A DNA stretch of 64,000 nucleotides from Lentihominibacter butyricus (GCF_025567305.1 NZ_JAOQJP010000014.1:1-64000); one strand, 5' to 3'; positions 43,033 to 51,957 are shown, numbered from the stretch's first letter. The notes: generated by a model not told the origin, from the letters alone. Numbers and translations: made by a program.

Positions 43033-43812
43033 ATGGCCGGATTTGATATCAAAGAAAAAATAGAACATAATGTAAAAAAGGCTGTTGCCGATTTTCAGGA
43101 AAGAGACGACATCACAACAAAATTCGGAGAACCGGTTCTCGCATATGTATATGCGAAAGATCCGCTCTTCGACATGTTCTGGGAGAGAGAGCTCTGCAAG
43201 CACCCGAAGGCGATCTTCCAGCCCGGGAATACAGTGATCCTTCACTATGTTCCGTTTGCAGACGAAGTCGCTGCAGGCAATGAGGGCGGCGATGCTCCGT
43301 CAGCACAGTGGGAAAGAGCATTCGTCGAATCGCTGTGGCTCTCGATGGAACTCAACAGGGTCATCAGAGGTACGCTCGACATGATCGGCAGACTTTCTTC
43401 GGCGCTCACGACTCCTACAGACTGGGTGGATGATCTGCATCACGAGGAGTTCTCTTTCAAAATGGCAGCGTACGCCGCAGGAATGGGTGAGTTCGGCACA
43501 GGCGGTTCGTTCCTCATAAACGGAAAATACGGCGGACGTCTCGGTGCTGTATCTACCGACGGAAATTACGCGGACCCTTCAGAACCTATGACGCAGCAGC
43601 AGCTCGATGAAGTCTACGATATGCTTCATGCAAAGTGCCGCTACGAGGGCGCTCCGGGAGTTTCATGCTCACAGGAAATGATCGACGCCTGTCCCGGACA
43701 TGCGATCTCCGCAAACGGCATCGACAGAGCAAAGTGCCAGGAACACTGCAGGACTATAGACAAATACATACCGTCGCCTGAAGTATGCGGCAAGTGCTTC
43801 AGGTTCAGATAA
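43033..43812 (+). CDS. Iron-sulfur protein resembling epoxyqueuosine reductase (COG1600-like), short form
   Basis: 260 residues. The middle AAYAAGMGEFGTGGSFLING...GRLGAVSTD (near residues 150-178) is the stretch conserved in QueG-like corrinoid iron-sulfur proteins. The C-terminal 65 residues have eight cysteines (CRYEGAPGVSCSQEMIDACPGH, CQEHC, CGKCF), including a CPG motif. Full QueG is longer and carries two classic ferredoxin motifs. This protein has an irregular Cys pattern, so it is probably a paralogue of unknown function. AAAGGTG precedes the ATG. Monocistronic, ended by a strong terminator. Confidence 0.65.
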   Translation: MAGFDIKEKIEHNVKKAVADFQERDDITTKFGEPVLAYVYAKDPLFDMFWERELCKHPKAIFQPGNTVILHYVPFADEVAAGNEGGDAPSAQWERAFVESLWLSMELNRVIRGTLDMIGRLSSALTTPTDWVDDLHHEEFSFKMAAYAAGMGEFGTGGSFLINGKYGGRLGAVSTDGNYADPSEPMTQQQLDEVYDMLHAKCRYEGAPGVSCSQEMIDACPGHAISANGIDRAKCQEHCRTIDKYIPSPEVCGKCFRFR

Positions 43813-43879
43813 GTCTCTGCTGCCCTTCACGCGGGACGGCGATCAGACACGACCGTACGCGGTCAAACCAAAATGCTGT

Positions 43880-43933
43880 AAAAGACTGTCCGGCGATGTT
43901 TTCAGAACATCTGCCCAACAGTCTTTTCTTTTT
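43880..43933 (+). terminator. Terminator of the QueG-like gene
   Basis: AAAAGACTGT pairs with ACAGTCTTTT around an inner ATGTT/AACAT hairpin, followed by CTTTTT. Confidence 0.9.
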
Positions 43934-43950
43934 ACCGCATAAAAATGATC

Positions 43951-43972
43951 CCTGCGTTAAACGCAGGGTTTT
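43951..43972. terminator. Short palindromic hairpin between terminators
   Basis: CCCTGCGTT-AACGCAGGG followed by TTTTCC on the plus strand. Possibly a backup terminator. Confidence 0.5.
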
Positions 43973-43983
43973 CCTTATACAAT

Positions 43984-44023
43984 AAAAGCTGTGCAAATGG
44001 TTCATCCATCCGCACAGCTTTTT
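43984..44023 (-). terminator. Terminator of groL
   Basis: AAAAGCTGTGC pairs with GCACAGCTTTT. T-runs on both strands make it potentially bidirectional. Confidence 0.85.
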
Positions 44024-44083
44024 CTCACACTTTTAAGGTTTATTTACCGGAACGGTTTCTGATGTGATGCAGTTACTGCCGCA

Positions 44084-45718
44084 CTACATCATTCCAGGCA
44101 TTCCGCCTCCCATGCCGCCGCCCATTGGCATTGCAGGTTCATCTGACGGTGCGTCTGTGATTCCCGCTTCAGTTGTCAGCAGCATTGCTGAAGCTGATGC
44201 AGCATTCTGGAGTGCTGATCTCGTAACCTTTGCAGGGTCTACGATACCTGCGCCGATCATGTCGACATACTCTTCTGTAGCTGCGTTGAAGCCTGTTCCT
44301 TCCTTGCTGCCCTTTACCTGAGCAACTACTACGCTGCCTTCGAAGCCTGCGTTTTCTGCGATCTGCCTTACCGGCTCTTCCAGAGCTCTCACGATGATAG
44401 TACCGCCTGTCTTAGCATCGCCGTCAAGACCTTCAACATACTTCGCAACTGCAGGGATAGCATTTACCAGTGCCACTCCGCCGCCTGAAACGATACCTTC
44501 CTGAACTGCTGCCTTTGTAGCGTTCAGAGCGTCTTCTATCCTCAGCTTTCTTTCCTTCAGCTCAGTTTCTGTTGCTGCGCCGACCTTGATGACAGCTACG
44601 CCGCCAGCCAGCTTGGCAAGTCTTTCCTGAGTCTTTTCTCTGTCGAAATCCGAAGTAGTGTTCTCGATCTGAGTCTTGATCTGAGCAACTCTTGCCTTGA
44701 TCTCCTCAGCATCTCCCGCACCGTTCACGATAACAGTGTTTTCCTTGTCTACCTTTACAGTGCCTGCGCTTCCCAGCATATCTGCAGTAGTTTCCTTGAG
44801 CTCATATCCGAGATCTGATGAAATAACTGTACCGCCTGTCAGGATAGCGATATCTTCGAGCATAGCCTTTCTTCTGTCACCGAATCCAGGTGCTTTTACT
44901 GCAACGCAGTCGAATGTTCCCTTGAGCTTGTTGACGATGATAGTTGCCAGAGCTTCGCCTTCCAGATCATCACAGATGATGAGGAGCTTTCTTCCCTGCT
45001 GAACTACCTGTTCGAGTACAGGCAGGATCTCCTGGATGTTCGATATCTTCTTGTCAGTGATCAGGATGTAAGGGTTTTCGAGAACCGCTTCCATCTTCTC
45101 TGTATCTGTTACCATATATGGTGAGAAGTATCCTCTGTCGAACTGCATACCTTCAACTACATCGAGAGTAGTTCCCATAGTCTTTGATTCCTCGACAGTG
45201 ATGACTCCGTCTTTTCCCACTTTTTCCATAGCTTCCGCGATCAGCTGTCCGATGTTCTCGTCTGCAGCTGATACTGCTGCTACCTGAGCGATGCTGTCCT
45301 TGTTGTCCACTGTCTGAGCCAGTCTCTTGATCTCATCTACAGCAACGTCTACAGCGCCCTGGATACCTCTCTTGAGTACCATAGGGTTAGCTCCTGCAGC
45401 AACGTTTTTGAAGCCTTCCTTGATTATGATCTGAGCCAGCAGAGTAGCAGTAGTCGTACCGTCTCCTGCCACATCGTTAGTCTTTGAAGCGACTTCCTTG
45501 ACTACCTGCGCACCCATGTTTTCCACTGAGTCCTCGAGCTCGATCTCTCTTGCGATCGTAACACCGTCGTTTGTGATGAGCGGTGAGCCGAACTTCTTGT
45601 CGATCAGCACGTTTCTGCCCTTAGGTCCCAGCGTGATCTTAACTGTATCTGCTAATTTATCTACACCTGCCTGAAGTTTTCTTCTGGCATCTTCTCCGTA
45701 ATGTAATTCCTTTGCCAT
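44084..45718 (-). CDS. groL: Chaperonin GroEL
   Basis: 60-kDa subunit of the double-ring folding machine. The 544 residues start MAKELHYGEDARRKLQAGVD, carry the ATP site LGPKGRNVLID and DGTTTATLLAQ, and end in the flexible GGM tail (MGGGMGGGMPGMM). GGGAGGT lies before the ATG at 45718; an upstream in-frame ATG at 45745 would reach into the groS stop. It follows groS by 19 bases. Confidence 0.98.
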   Translation of the reverse strand: MAKELHYGEDARRKLQAGVDKLADTVKITLGPKGRNVLIDKKFGSPLITNDGVTIAREIELEDSVENMGAQVVKEVASKTNDVAGDGTTTATLLAQIIIKEGFKNVAAGANPMVLKRGIQGAVDVAVDEIKRLAQTVDNKDSIAQVAAVSAADENIGQLIAEAMEKVGKDGVITVEESKTMGTTLDVVEGMQFDRGYFSPYMVTDTEKMEAVLENPYILITDKKISNIQEILPVLEQVVQQGRKLLIICDDLEGEALATIIVNKLKGTFDCVAVKAPGFGDRRKAMLEDIAILTGGTVISSDLGYELKETTADMLGSAGTVKVDKENTVIVNGAGDAEEIKARVAQIKTQIENTTSDFDREKTQERLAKLAGGVAVIKVGAATETELKERKLRIEDALNATKAAVQEGIVSGGGVALVNAIPAVAKYVEGLDGDAKTGGTIIVRALEEPVRQIAENAGFEGSVVVAQVKGSKEGTGFNAATEEYVDMIGAGIVDPAKVTRSALQNAASASAMLLTTEAGITDAPSDEPAMPMGGGMGGGMPGMM

Positions 45719-45737
45719 ATCAAAATACCTCCCTTTA

Positions 45738-46016
45738 TTATTCAACTATCGCCAGAATGTCTCTCTGGTTCATGATCGAGTACTCTTCGCCGCCGTACTT
45801 GACATCTGTACCGGCATACTGAGCAAATATCACCTTGTCCCCTGTCTTGAGCTCCATTTTCTCGTCTTCTGTTCCAGGTCCGACTGCAACTACCTCAGCA
45901 ACCTGCGGTTTTTCCTTAGCCGAGCTCGTAAGAAGGATACCGCTCGCCGTTTTTTCTTCCGCTTCTATTTTCTTGATAACTACTCTTGAACCCAAAGGTT
46001 TGATTCCAATACTCAT
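45738..46016 (-). CDS. groS: Co-chaperonin GroES
   Basis: Lid of the GroEL chamber. 92 residues beginning IKPLGSRVVIKKIEAEEKTASGI with the mobile loop, and VIFAQYAGTDVKYGGEEY near the end, all standard. First gene of groSL, behind a CIRCE operator, so heat induction through HrcA is expected; hrcA itself is not in the window. Confidence 0.98.
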   Translation of the reverse strand: MSIGIKPLGSRVVIKKIEAEEKTASGILLTSSAKEKPQVAEVVAVGPGTEDEKMELKTGDKVIFAQYAGTDVKYGGEEYSIMNQRDILAIVE

Positions 46017-46172
46017 TATGTCATCTCCTTTACATTTTTCTTATATAATTTGAAAAAGGATCTTTCCTTTTTATATGCACCTCTGTCTGAGCTTTATGCA
46101 AAGCTCACTCCGCGGCCGTCGCTGCATCTGTCATGCAGCAATTCTGCAATGCTGCCGACGCCCCGGCGATTG

Positions 46173-46199
46173 TTAGCACTCATTATTTCCGAGTGCTAA
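46173..46199 (-). promoter_or_regulatory. CIRCE operator (HrcA site) of groSL
   Basis: Perfect TTAGCACTC-N9-GAGTGCTAA directly after the -10 element. Confidence 0.97.
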
Positions 46200-46203
46200 C
46201 TAT

Positions 46204-46232
46204 AATTTACAGCCATTTCCGCTATTTGTCAA
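46204..46232 (-). promoter_or_regulatory. Sigma-A promoter of groSL
   Basis: TTGACA (46227-46232) and TAAATT (46204-46209) at a 17-base spacing on the minus strand. CIRCE overlaps the initially transcribed region. Confidence 0.85.
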
Positions 46233-46263
46233 CCACCTTTTTTGATTTTCTTCGCTCAGCGGA

Positions 46264-47148
46264 TCACAGATTTTTGTTGTGAGTTATGTAATAGAAAAGA
46301 TACTGCTGGGCTATTCCTCCGTACTCTCCGAAATGTTCCGCCGCAAAGTCCGCCATAGCCTTCATATCGCCCTCATCCATGCCGTACAGCCTGTTCATGA
46401 CCTTCCTGACCCAGACGTCTATCGGGAACCGGTCCATCTTTCCCAGCGAAAACAGAGCGATGCAGTTTGCCACCTTCGGTCCTACACCGGTGTACCTCCT
46501 GAGCTGATCGAAAGCCTCGTCCGAGCTCACCTCATCCGTTCCCAGCCTCTCCAGGCTCTCTATACCTTCCTCCGCTACCATTTTCGCCGTATCGATCAGA
46601 TACTTCGCTCTGTATCCGAGCCGGCATGGAGCGAGATCATCCAGTGAAGCTCCCGCCAGCACTTCCGGGGACGGCAGATCATAGAATTCCTTTCCGGCGA
46701 GCGCCCCTGCTCTGCTGCCCAGCGTCTCAGCCAGCGAGTTTATGCATTTCTTTATACGAGGTATGTTGTTGTTCTGAGATATTATAAATGAGATCAGGGT
46801 CTCCCATTTGTCCTGATTGAGTATGCGTATGCCCGGCCCGTATTCGATGGCCTTTGCGATCACCTCGTCTTTGCATGAGAGCTGTTTCTTTATCTCCGAG
46901 TAATCTCTGTCAAGATCCAGATAATGATGCCATATGTTCCTGTAATCGTCTTCATCCGCGCCGTGTATCTTCAGCACTCCGGTGTCACTGTCATACTCCA
47001 TGACCGCCACTCTGCCGTGAGCGGTCCCCGCATACATCCCGTCAGCTGTCTTTTCCCACCTGAAACACTGCCCGCAGTCAAAGATATTGTCGAGATCAAA
47101 ATCTCTTACCCCCTCGGCGATCAGTACTCCGTTATCTTCTCTTGCCAT
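46264..47148 (-). CDS. ogg: 8-oxoguanine DNA glycosylase (OGG1 type)
   Basis: Base-excision repair enzyme removing 8-oxoguanine and nicking the strand. 294 residues. An N-terminal OGG domain (FDCGQCFRWEKTADG, near residue 22) and helix-hairpin-helix YTGVGPKVANCIALFSLGK follow one another. The catalytic lysine is in LGYRAKYLI and the catalytic aspartate in RFPIDVWVRKVM. No iron-sulfur Cys cluster, as usual for this family. GAAAGGGA precedes the ATG at 47148. Monocistronic, convergent with nothing; no clear terminator seen. Confidence 0.88.
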   Translation of the reverse strand: MAREDNGVLIAEGVRDFDLDNIFDCGQCFRWEKTADGMYAGTAHGRVAVMEYDSDTGVLKIHGADEDDYRNIWHHYLDLDRDYSEIKKQLSCKDEVIAKAIEYGPGIRILNQDKWETLISFIISQNNNIPRIKKCINSLAETLGSRAGALAGKEFYDLPSPEVLAGASLDDLAPCRLGYRAKYLIDTAKMVAEEGIESLERLGTDEVSSDEAFDQLRRYTGVGPKVANCIALFSLGKMDRFPIDVWVRKVMNRLYGMDEGDMKAMADFAAEHFGEYGGIAQQYLFYYITHNKNL

Positions 47149-47264
47149 TACACTGTCCCTTTCTCTTTCATATATATGATATCCATATCGATCCATCTGC
47201 AGGATCCCGCGGTCTTAAAGCTCTTTCCTGACCGCTTTTCCCTGTAAGTACGTAAACTTTAATC

Positions 47265-47293
47265 TTGAATTCCTCGTTAAGGTTTGTTATAAT
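47265..47293 (+). promoter_or_regulatory. Sigma-A promoter of ferredoxin
   Basis: TTGAAT (47265-47270), 17 bases, TATAAT (47288-47293). Confidence 0.88.
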
Positions 47294-47334
47294 CAGTTTG
47301 TCATTTAGTGATAATTTTAAAGGAGGTACTTACA

Positions 47335-47505
47335 ATGGCTTATGTAATCAAAGACTCATGCATCAGTTGCGGAGCTTGCATGGACGAATGTCCTACAAAT
47401 GCTATCTCAGCCGGCGATTCTATGTATGTTATAGATGCTGACACTTGCATTGATTGCGGTGCTTGCGCAGGCGCATGTCCTGTGGATGCTCCAGTTGAAG
47501 AGTAG
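47335..47505 (+). CDS. fdx: 2[4Fe-4S] ferredoxin, clostridial type
   Basis: Low-potential electron carrier of anaerobic metabolism. 56 residues with two perfect CxxCxxCxxxCP motifs: CISCGACMDECP (residues 9-20) and CIDCGACAGACP (residues 38-49), the length of classic clostridial ferredoxin. AAAGGAGGT precedes the ATG at 47335. Strong own promoter and terminator suggest high expression. Divergent from ogg; rex follows on the opposite strand. Confidence 0.97.
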   Translation: MAYVIKDSCISCGACMDECPTNAISAGDSMYVIDADTCIDCGACAGACPVDAPVEE

Positions 47506-47536
47506 TTCAAAAAAACATATATCAATGTGATAATTA

Positions 47537-47570
47537 ATAACCGTTTCATAATGAAACGGTTATTTAATTT
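47537..47570. terminator. Terminator between ferredoxin and rex
   Basis: AATAACCGTTTCA pairs perfectly with TGAAACGGTTATT, and TTAATTT follows. Suitable for both convergent genes. Confidence 0.88.
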
Positions 47571-47600
47571 ACCAATATTCTTATGTAATACACCCTGAGC

Positions 47601-48242
47601 CTATTCCTGACTCTGATTTCTGTTCATATGGTATGCGAGAGAATGCAGGCTGTCGCTTATATGCATATTCTCGAGCGCCACATGATTAGGTGTTTCTATG
47701 TCTATCGGTGCAAAATTCCAGAGACCCCTCACCCCTGCGAAGCACAGCTTGTCTGCAACTTCCTGGGCGGCGTCCTTGGTAGTACATATGATACCTATAT
47801 CTATATCGTTTTCCTCAACAAATTCAACGATATTGTCATAGTCCATGACCTCTATATCGTTGATCTTCATTCCAATAAGCCGCGGATTTATCTCGAAGAT
47901 ACCGCAGACGATGAATCCGGTCTTGTAGTAGTACGTGTGGTTTGCCAGCGCCTGCCCCAGATTGCCCGCACCGACGATCACCATCTTGTACTGCTTATCC
48001 AGGCCCAGTATCGCGCTTATCTCATCGTAAAGGCCGTCCACACTGTAACCGTATCCCTGCTGGCCGAATCCTCCGAAATTGTTGAGATCCTGCCTTATCT
48101 GCGACGCAGTGTACCCGGTCAGATTACTGAACTCGCTGGATGATATCTTGTCTATGCCCTTCTTCTGAAGTTCGCGCAGATATCTCCTGTAACGCGGCAG
48201 CCTCTTGATCACAGCATTGGAAATCTTAGCTTGCCTTTTCAT
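47601..48242 (-). CDS. rex: Redox-sensing transcriptional repressor Rex
   Basis: NADH/NAD-responsive repressor of fermentation and anaerobic respiration genes. 213 residues. A winged-helix N-terminus (ISNAVIKRLPRYRRYLREL, SSSEFSNLTGYTASQIRQDLNNFGGFGQQGYGY) is followed by a Rossmann domain VIVGAGNLGQALANH and CTTKDAAQEVADKL. AAAGG lies before the ATG. I did not find a clear Rex box in the window. acpP is 18 bases upstream in the same direction. Confidence 0.96.
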   Translation of the reverse strand: MKRQAKISNAVIKRLPRYRRYLRELQKKGIDKISSSEFSNLTGYTASQIRQDLNNFGGFGQQGYGYSVDGLYDEISAILGLDKQYKMVIVGAGNLGQALANHTYYYKTGFIVCGIFEINPRLIGMKINDIEVMDYDNIVEFVEENDIDIGIICTTKDAAQEVADKLCFAGVRGLWNFAPIDIETPNHVALENMHISDSLHSLAYHMNRNQSQE

Positions 48243-48260
48243 CTCAAAACCTTTTGTTTT

Positions 48261-48488
48261 TTATGCTCTTGATTCCACGTAGTTTACGATGTCGCTTACT
48301 GTCTGGAATTTCTCAGCGTCTTCGTCAGGAACTTCGATGTCGAATTCGTCTTCGATAGCCATGATGATCTCTACTGCATCCAGTGAATCAGCTTCGAGAT
48401 CCTTCATGAGATGTGTTTCCATCTTCACGTCTTCTTCATCAACACCTAACTGCTCTGCTATTATTCCCTTGATCTTGTCTAATGTCAT
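48261..48488 (-). CDS. acpP: Acyl carrier protein
   Basis: Carries fatty-acid intermediates on a phosphopantetheine arm attached to the serine of DLEADSLDAVEII (Ser near residue 36). 75 acidic residues, standard length. GGAGG sets the ATG at 48488; the frame is open further upstream but covers the promoter. Cotranscribed with rex. Confidence 0.96.
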   Translation of the reverse strand: MTLDKIKGIIAEQLGVDEEDVKMETHLMKDLEADSLDAVEIIMAIEDEFDIEVPDEDAEKFQTVSDIVNYVESRA

Positions 48489-48528
48489 GATATATACCTC
48501 CATAATCAAAATATCATTTTTCGTTACT

Positions 48529-48558
48529 ATATTATGCCGCTGAAAATATATGCGGCAA
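48529..48558 (-). promoter_or_regulatory. Promoter of acpP-rex
   Basis: TTGCCG (48553-48558) and TAATAT (48529-48534) with an 18-base spacer on the minus strand. A GCCGC/GCGGC stem spans the spacer. Confidence 0.55.
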
Positions 48559-48631
48559 CTCCCAATCATTATAGAGTATGCACTCTTTTATTGCAATAGT
48601 TTTGATAAAAAAATCAGATGCCCGGCGCGCG

Positions 48632-50650
48632 TCACTCCTGCAGCTGGAGCCAGCTCTCATATTTTTCATCGAGATCGTCTTTCTTCTCTGTCAGCGCCTT
48701 GCTGATCTCCGCAAGCTTTACGTGATCCTTTGCCACATCTTCCCTGCACAGCTCTTCTTCAAGCTCTTTTATGGAATCCTCAAGCTCCTGTATCTCTTTT
48801 TCGAGCTTCTCTCTGTGCCGCTTCAGCCTGCGCTCCTCGGCCTCTTTTTCCTTCTGGATGCGCCTGCGTTCTGCAGAAGACAGCTCCGGCTCACCGCCGC
48901 CTGCCGCCTTTGCATCAGATACAGCACCCTCTGCAGCATCCCCGTTTCCCGGTGCGTCTGCGCGTTTTCCCGCAGACAGCTCCTCCAGGTACTTCTTGCC
49001 GGATCTGATCTGCTGCTGTTTCTTTTCGACGTAGTAATCATATGTTCCCAGGTAGTTGTCTATGCCCTCGGACGTCAGCTCGATTATCCTCGTCGGTATC
49101 CTGTTAAGGAAATATCTGTCGTGGGATACTATGATACATGTTCCCGGAAAGTCCAGGAGTGCTTCTTCAAACACTTCTTTGGACTCGATGTCGAGATGGT
49201 TGGTCGGCTCGTCAAGCATCAGCACATTCGCCCCCGAAAGCATGAGTTTGAGAAGCGAAAGTCTCGCCTTTTCTCCGCCGCTCAGCGATCCAACCGTCAG
49301 GAACACTTCGTCGCCCCTGAACAGGAATCTTCCCAGTATATTTCTTATCTCCGTATCCGTGTAAAGGCCGTACGAGTCTCTGACTTCACCCATCACGGTG
49401 TTTGCCGCGTTCAGCAGCTGCTGTCCCTGGTCGTAGTAGCCGAACTGCACGTTATGGCCGATCTTTATGCGTCCCGTATTCGCGGAAAGCTCACCCATCA
49501 GGATCTTGAGCAGTGTCGTCTTGCCGATGCCGTTCGCACCGACTATGCACACACGCTCACCGCGCTTTATATCGAGGTCGACTCCGTGGAACAACTCAGT
49601 TCTCCTCGAACCGTATCCGAAGCTCTTCGAAAGTCCCTCGGCATACAGCACATCTCTTCCGCTCTGGAAGTCCGCCTTGAACGACAGCTTCATCTTCCCT
49701 GTCGTTCCTTCAGGTCTGTCTATCACATCCATAGCTGCGAGCCGCTTTTCTCTGGAAGCTGCACGTTTCGCAAGCTTCTCTGTGCCGCGCTGCTTGAACC
49801 TGCGGATCATATCCTCCTGACGGCTGATCTCCTTCTGCTGCTTCTCATATTTTCTAAGCTCAGCCTCGCGCCTGTTCTTGCGCTCAGTGGCATAAAACGT
49901 ATAGTTTCCTTCATATATATTGAGCTTGTGATTTTCGACCTCGAATATCCTCGTGACTGTCTCATCCAGAAAATATCTGTCATGGGAGACGAGCACGATC
50001 GTGCCCTTGTAGCTCTTGAGGTACTGCTCGAGCCATTTCAGCGTGCCTATATCCAGGTGGTTGGTCGGCTCGTCGAGGAACAGTATGTCCGGCTTTCTCA
50101 GAAGCAGACACGCCAGCGACAGTCTCGTCTTCTCTCCGCCGCTCAGCGACGATATCTTCTTGTCGTAGCTGTCCTCACCGAACGCCATACTTGAAAGTAT
50201 GCCCGTGATCTCGCTTTTATATGTATACCCGCCGGAATCTCTGAATTTTTCCTGCATCATGTCGTAGCGCTCGAGCAGTCTGTGGCTTTCCTCTTCTCCC
50301 TCAGGACCTGCCGACGCGAGCTCTTCTATGCGGGCCAGCAGTTTTTCCATATCCTTTTCCATCTGCGGAAAGGCTGAAAATATGCTCTCAACTTCTTCTA
50401 TAACTGTCTTTTCGGAATCGAATGCCCCGTCCTGCTTCAGATATCCTATGTTGATATCCGACGAAATGAAAAAGTCTCCTTCCTCGCACGGCAGCTCGCC
50501 TGTGAGTATCTTCAGAAGTGTGGTCTTTCCCGCTCCGTTCACGCCGATTATGCCTACGCGCTCTCCCTTGTTTATATGGAAAGAGACCCGGTCCAGGATC
50601 ACATCCGTTCCGTATGCTTTTGTAAGATCTTTTGCTGATACTACTATCAT
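48632..50650 (-). CDS. ABC-F family ATPase (YdiF/Uup-like)
   Basis: Soluble tandem ABC protein acting on the ribosome rather than a transporter; no membrane segments. 672 residues. The first ABC domain has Walker A GVNGAGKTT and signature LSGGEKTRLSL with ILFLDEPTNHLD. The arm and linker include RRFKQRGTEKLAKRAASREKR. The second domain has GANGIGKTT, LSGGEKARLSLL and VLMLDEPTNHLD. A C-terminal coiled coil (residues 590-672, alternating Glu/Lys) is DNA- or RNA-binding in Uup-like members. Antibiotic resistance roles exist in the family but cannot be claimed here. Confidence 0.92.
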   Translation of the reverse strand: MIVVSAKDLTKAYGTDVILDRVSFHINKGERVGIIGVNGAGKTTLLKILTGELPCEEGDFFISSDINIGYLKQDGAFDSEKTVIEEVESIFSAFPQMEKDMEKLLARIEELASAGPEGEEESHRLLERYDMMQEKFRDSGGYTYKSEITGILSSMAFGEDSYDKKISSLSGGEKTRLSLACLLLRKPDILFLDEPTNHLDIGTLKWLEQYLKSYKGTIVLVSHDRYFLDETVTRIFEVENHKLNIYEGNYTFYATERKNRREAELRKYEKQQKEISRQEDMIRRFKQRGTEKLAKRAASREKRLAAMDVIDRPEGTTGKMKLSFKADFQSGRDVLYAEGLSKSFGYGSRRTELFHGVDLDIKRGERVCIVGANGIGKTTLLKILMGELSANTGRIKIGHNVQFGYYDQGQQLLNAANTVMGEVRDSYGLYTDTEIRNILGRFLFRGDEVFLTVGSLSGGEKARLSLLKLMLSGANVLMLDEPTNHLDIESKEVFEEALLDFPGTCIIVSHDRYFLNRIPTRIIELTSEGIDNYLGTYDYYVEKKQQQIRSGKKYLEELSAGKRADAPGNGDAAEGAVSDAKAAGGGEPELSSAERRRIQKEKEAEERRLKRHREKLEKEIQELEDSIKELEEELCREDVAKDHVKLAEISKALTEKKDDLDEKYESWLQLQE

Positions 50651-50696
50651 ATATGAACCTGCAGCACTTTTACCGCTGCACCTTTTCCTTTCCTTA

Positions 50697-50740
50697 AAAC
50701 AGAGCCTGACCCGCCATTGGTCGTCCGGCGGGCGGCTCTG
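50697..50740 (-). terminator. Terminator of the t6A operon
   Basis: CAGAGCC pairs with GGCTCTG around an inner CCGCC/GGCGG stem, followed by TTTT on the minus strand. Confidence 0.75.
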
Positions 50741-50764
50741 ATGATATTTTTATTAAAAGCCTGT

Positions 50765-51781
50765 CTACAGCTCCAGATTCGGTATCGCATCCAGAGTCAG
50801 TTCGTCGCGTTCACCGGCTATATACTTGTAATACGCCGCGCAGCCTATCATCGCGGCATTGTCCGTACACAGTACCGGTGACGGATAATAAAGCTTTATG
50901 CCGTTCTTTTCACATTCCTCGCTCATCATCTCTCTGAGCCTGCTGTTAGAGGCCACTCCCCCTGCGAGGACGATCTTGTCCTTGTCCATGTCTTTTGCAG
51001 CTTTTACCGTCTTCGCCACGATAACGTCGAGGACAGCCGCCTGAAAGCTCGCGGCCACATCTGCCTGATTTATCTCACGGCCGGCCTGCTTCTCGGAATT
51101 TATGTAGTTCAGAACGCCTGTCTTGATGCCGCTGAAACTGAAATCAAGGCTGCCCTTTTCCAGGAACACACGCTTGAATTCCACCGCGTGCGGATCGCCC
51201 TGTTTCGCCAGTCTGTCTATCAGAGGGCCTCCGGGATATCCCAGACCCAGCACCCTGGCCACCTTGTCGTACGCTTCGCCTGCAGCATCGTCTCTCGTTC
51301 CGCCGAGGACCCTGCACCGGTTGTATCCTGTCACCTCCACGATATTCGTATGTCCGCCTGATATTATCAGTGACATGAACGGAGGCTCAAGATCCTTGTG
51401 CTCTATATAGTTCGCACTTATATGGCCCTGTATGTGATGAACGCCTATCAGCGGCTTGTCTGCCGCCAGCGCATATGCCTTTGCCGTCGCCAGGCCTATC
51501 AGAAGCGCTCCCACGAGACCGGGGCCGTATGTCACGCCTATCATATCCACATCGTCGATAGTCACGCCTGCTTCCTCCAGCGCCTGATCGACAACCGTAT
51601 TCACATTTTCGAGATGGTGCCTGGATGCGATCTCCGGTACGACACCGCCATACTGCTTATGTATCTCTATCTGCGACGAAATGATATTTGAAAGGACTTC
51701 ACGTCCCTCCAGCATCACAGCTGCCGCTGTTTCGTCACAGCTAGATTCTATTGCAAGAGTTAGTAATTTTCCGTTCTTCAT
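50765..51781 (-). CDS. tsaD: tRNA N6-threonylcarbamoyladenosine synthase, TsaD subunit
   Basis: Transfers the threonylcarbamoyl group to A37 of ANN-decoding tRNAs, together with TsaB and TsaE. 338 residues of the ASKHA fold: LAIESSCDETAAAVM at the N-terminus, iron ligands in GVHHIQGH (near residue 112), SGGHTN, and GGVASNSRLREMM near 270. The ATG at 51781 has GAAGGACG upstream and overlaps the TGA of the preceding small gene (ATGA), showing coupling. Last gene of the operon before its terminator. Confidence 0.96.
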   Translation of the reverse strand: MKNGKLLTLAIESSCDETAAAVMLEGREVLSNIISSQIEIHKQYGGVVPEIASRHHLENVNTVVDQALEEAGVTIDDVDMIGVTYGPGLVGALLIGLATAKAYALAADKPLIGVHHIQGHISANYIEHKDLEPPFMSLIISGGHTNIVEVTGYNRCRVLGGTRDDAAGEAYDKVARVLGLGYPGGPLIDRLAKQGDPHAVEFKRVFLEKGSLDFSFSGIKTGVLNYINSEKQAGREINQADVAASFQAAVLDVIVAKTVKAAKDMDKDKIVLAGGVASNSRLREMMSEECEKNGIKLYYPSPVLCTDNAAMIGCAAYYKYIAGERDELTLDAIPNLEL

Positions 51782-51957
51782 AAATTGTTTCGTCCTTCTT
51801 CCAGTTTTTTCTCGCACTGGTTCTCTCCGTTCAGATGCCTGCAGTTTTCACATGACATGTAGCTGCTCATACTGAACACATCGAAATCGTGTCGCCTCGA
51901 GAACTTTCTGCACGGATAAAAAACCTCATTCATATTTTCGCCTGAAAACTCGTCCAT
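51778..51957 (-). CDS. Small Cys-containing protein in the t6A operon
   Basis: A 59-residue frame beginning MDEFSGENMNEVFYPCRKFS and ending KKLEEGRNNL. It has four cysteines: one near residue 16 and a SCENCRHLNGENQC cluster near residues 37-48, possibly a metal site. GGGGAGG lies 6 bases before the ATG, an excellent ribosome site. The TGA overlaps the tsaD ATG by four bases (ATGA). It fills an otherwise empty 231-base gap between rimI and tsaD. I do not recognise a family; the ribosome site, coupling and Cys pattern argue that it is real. Confidence 0.78.
   Translation of the reverse strand: MDEFSGENMNEVFYPCRKFSRRHDFDVFSMSSYMSCENCRHLNGENQCEKKLEEGRNNL

Noticed and set aside
47506..48260. Rex operator near rex or ferredoxin
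   Set aside because: No TTGTGAA/TTGTTAA-type inverted repeat was found around these promoters.
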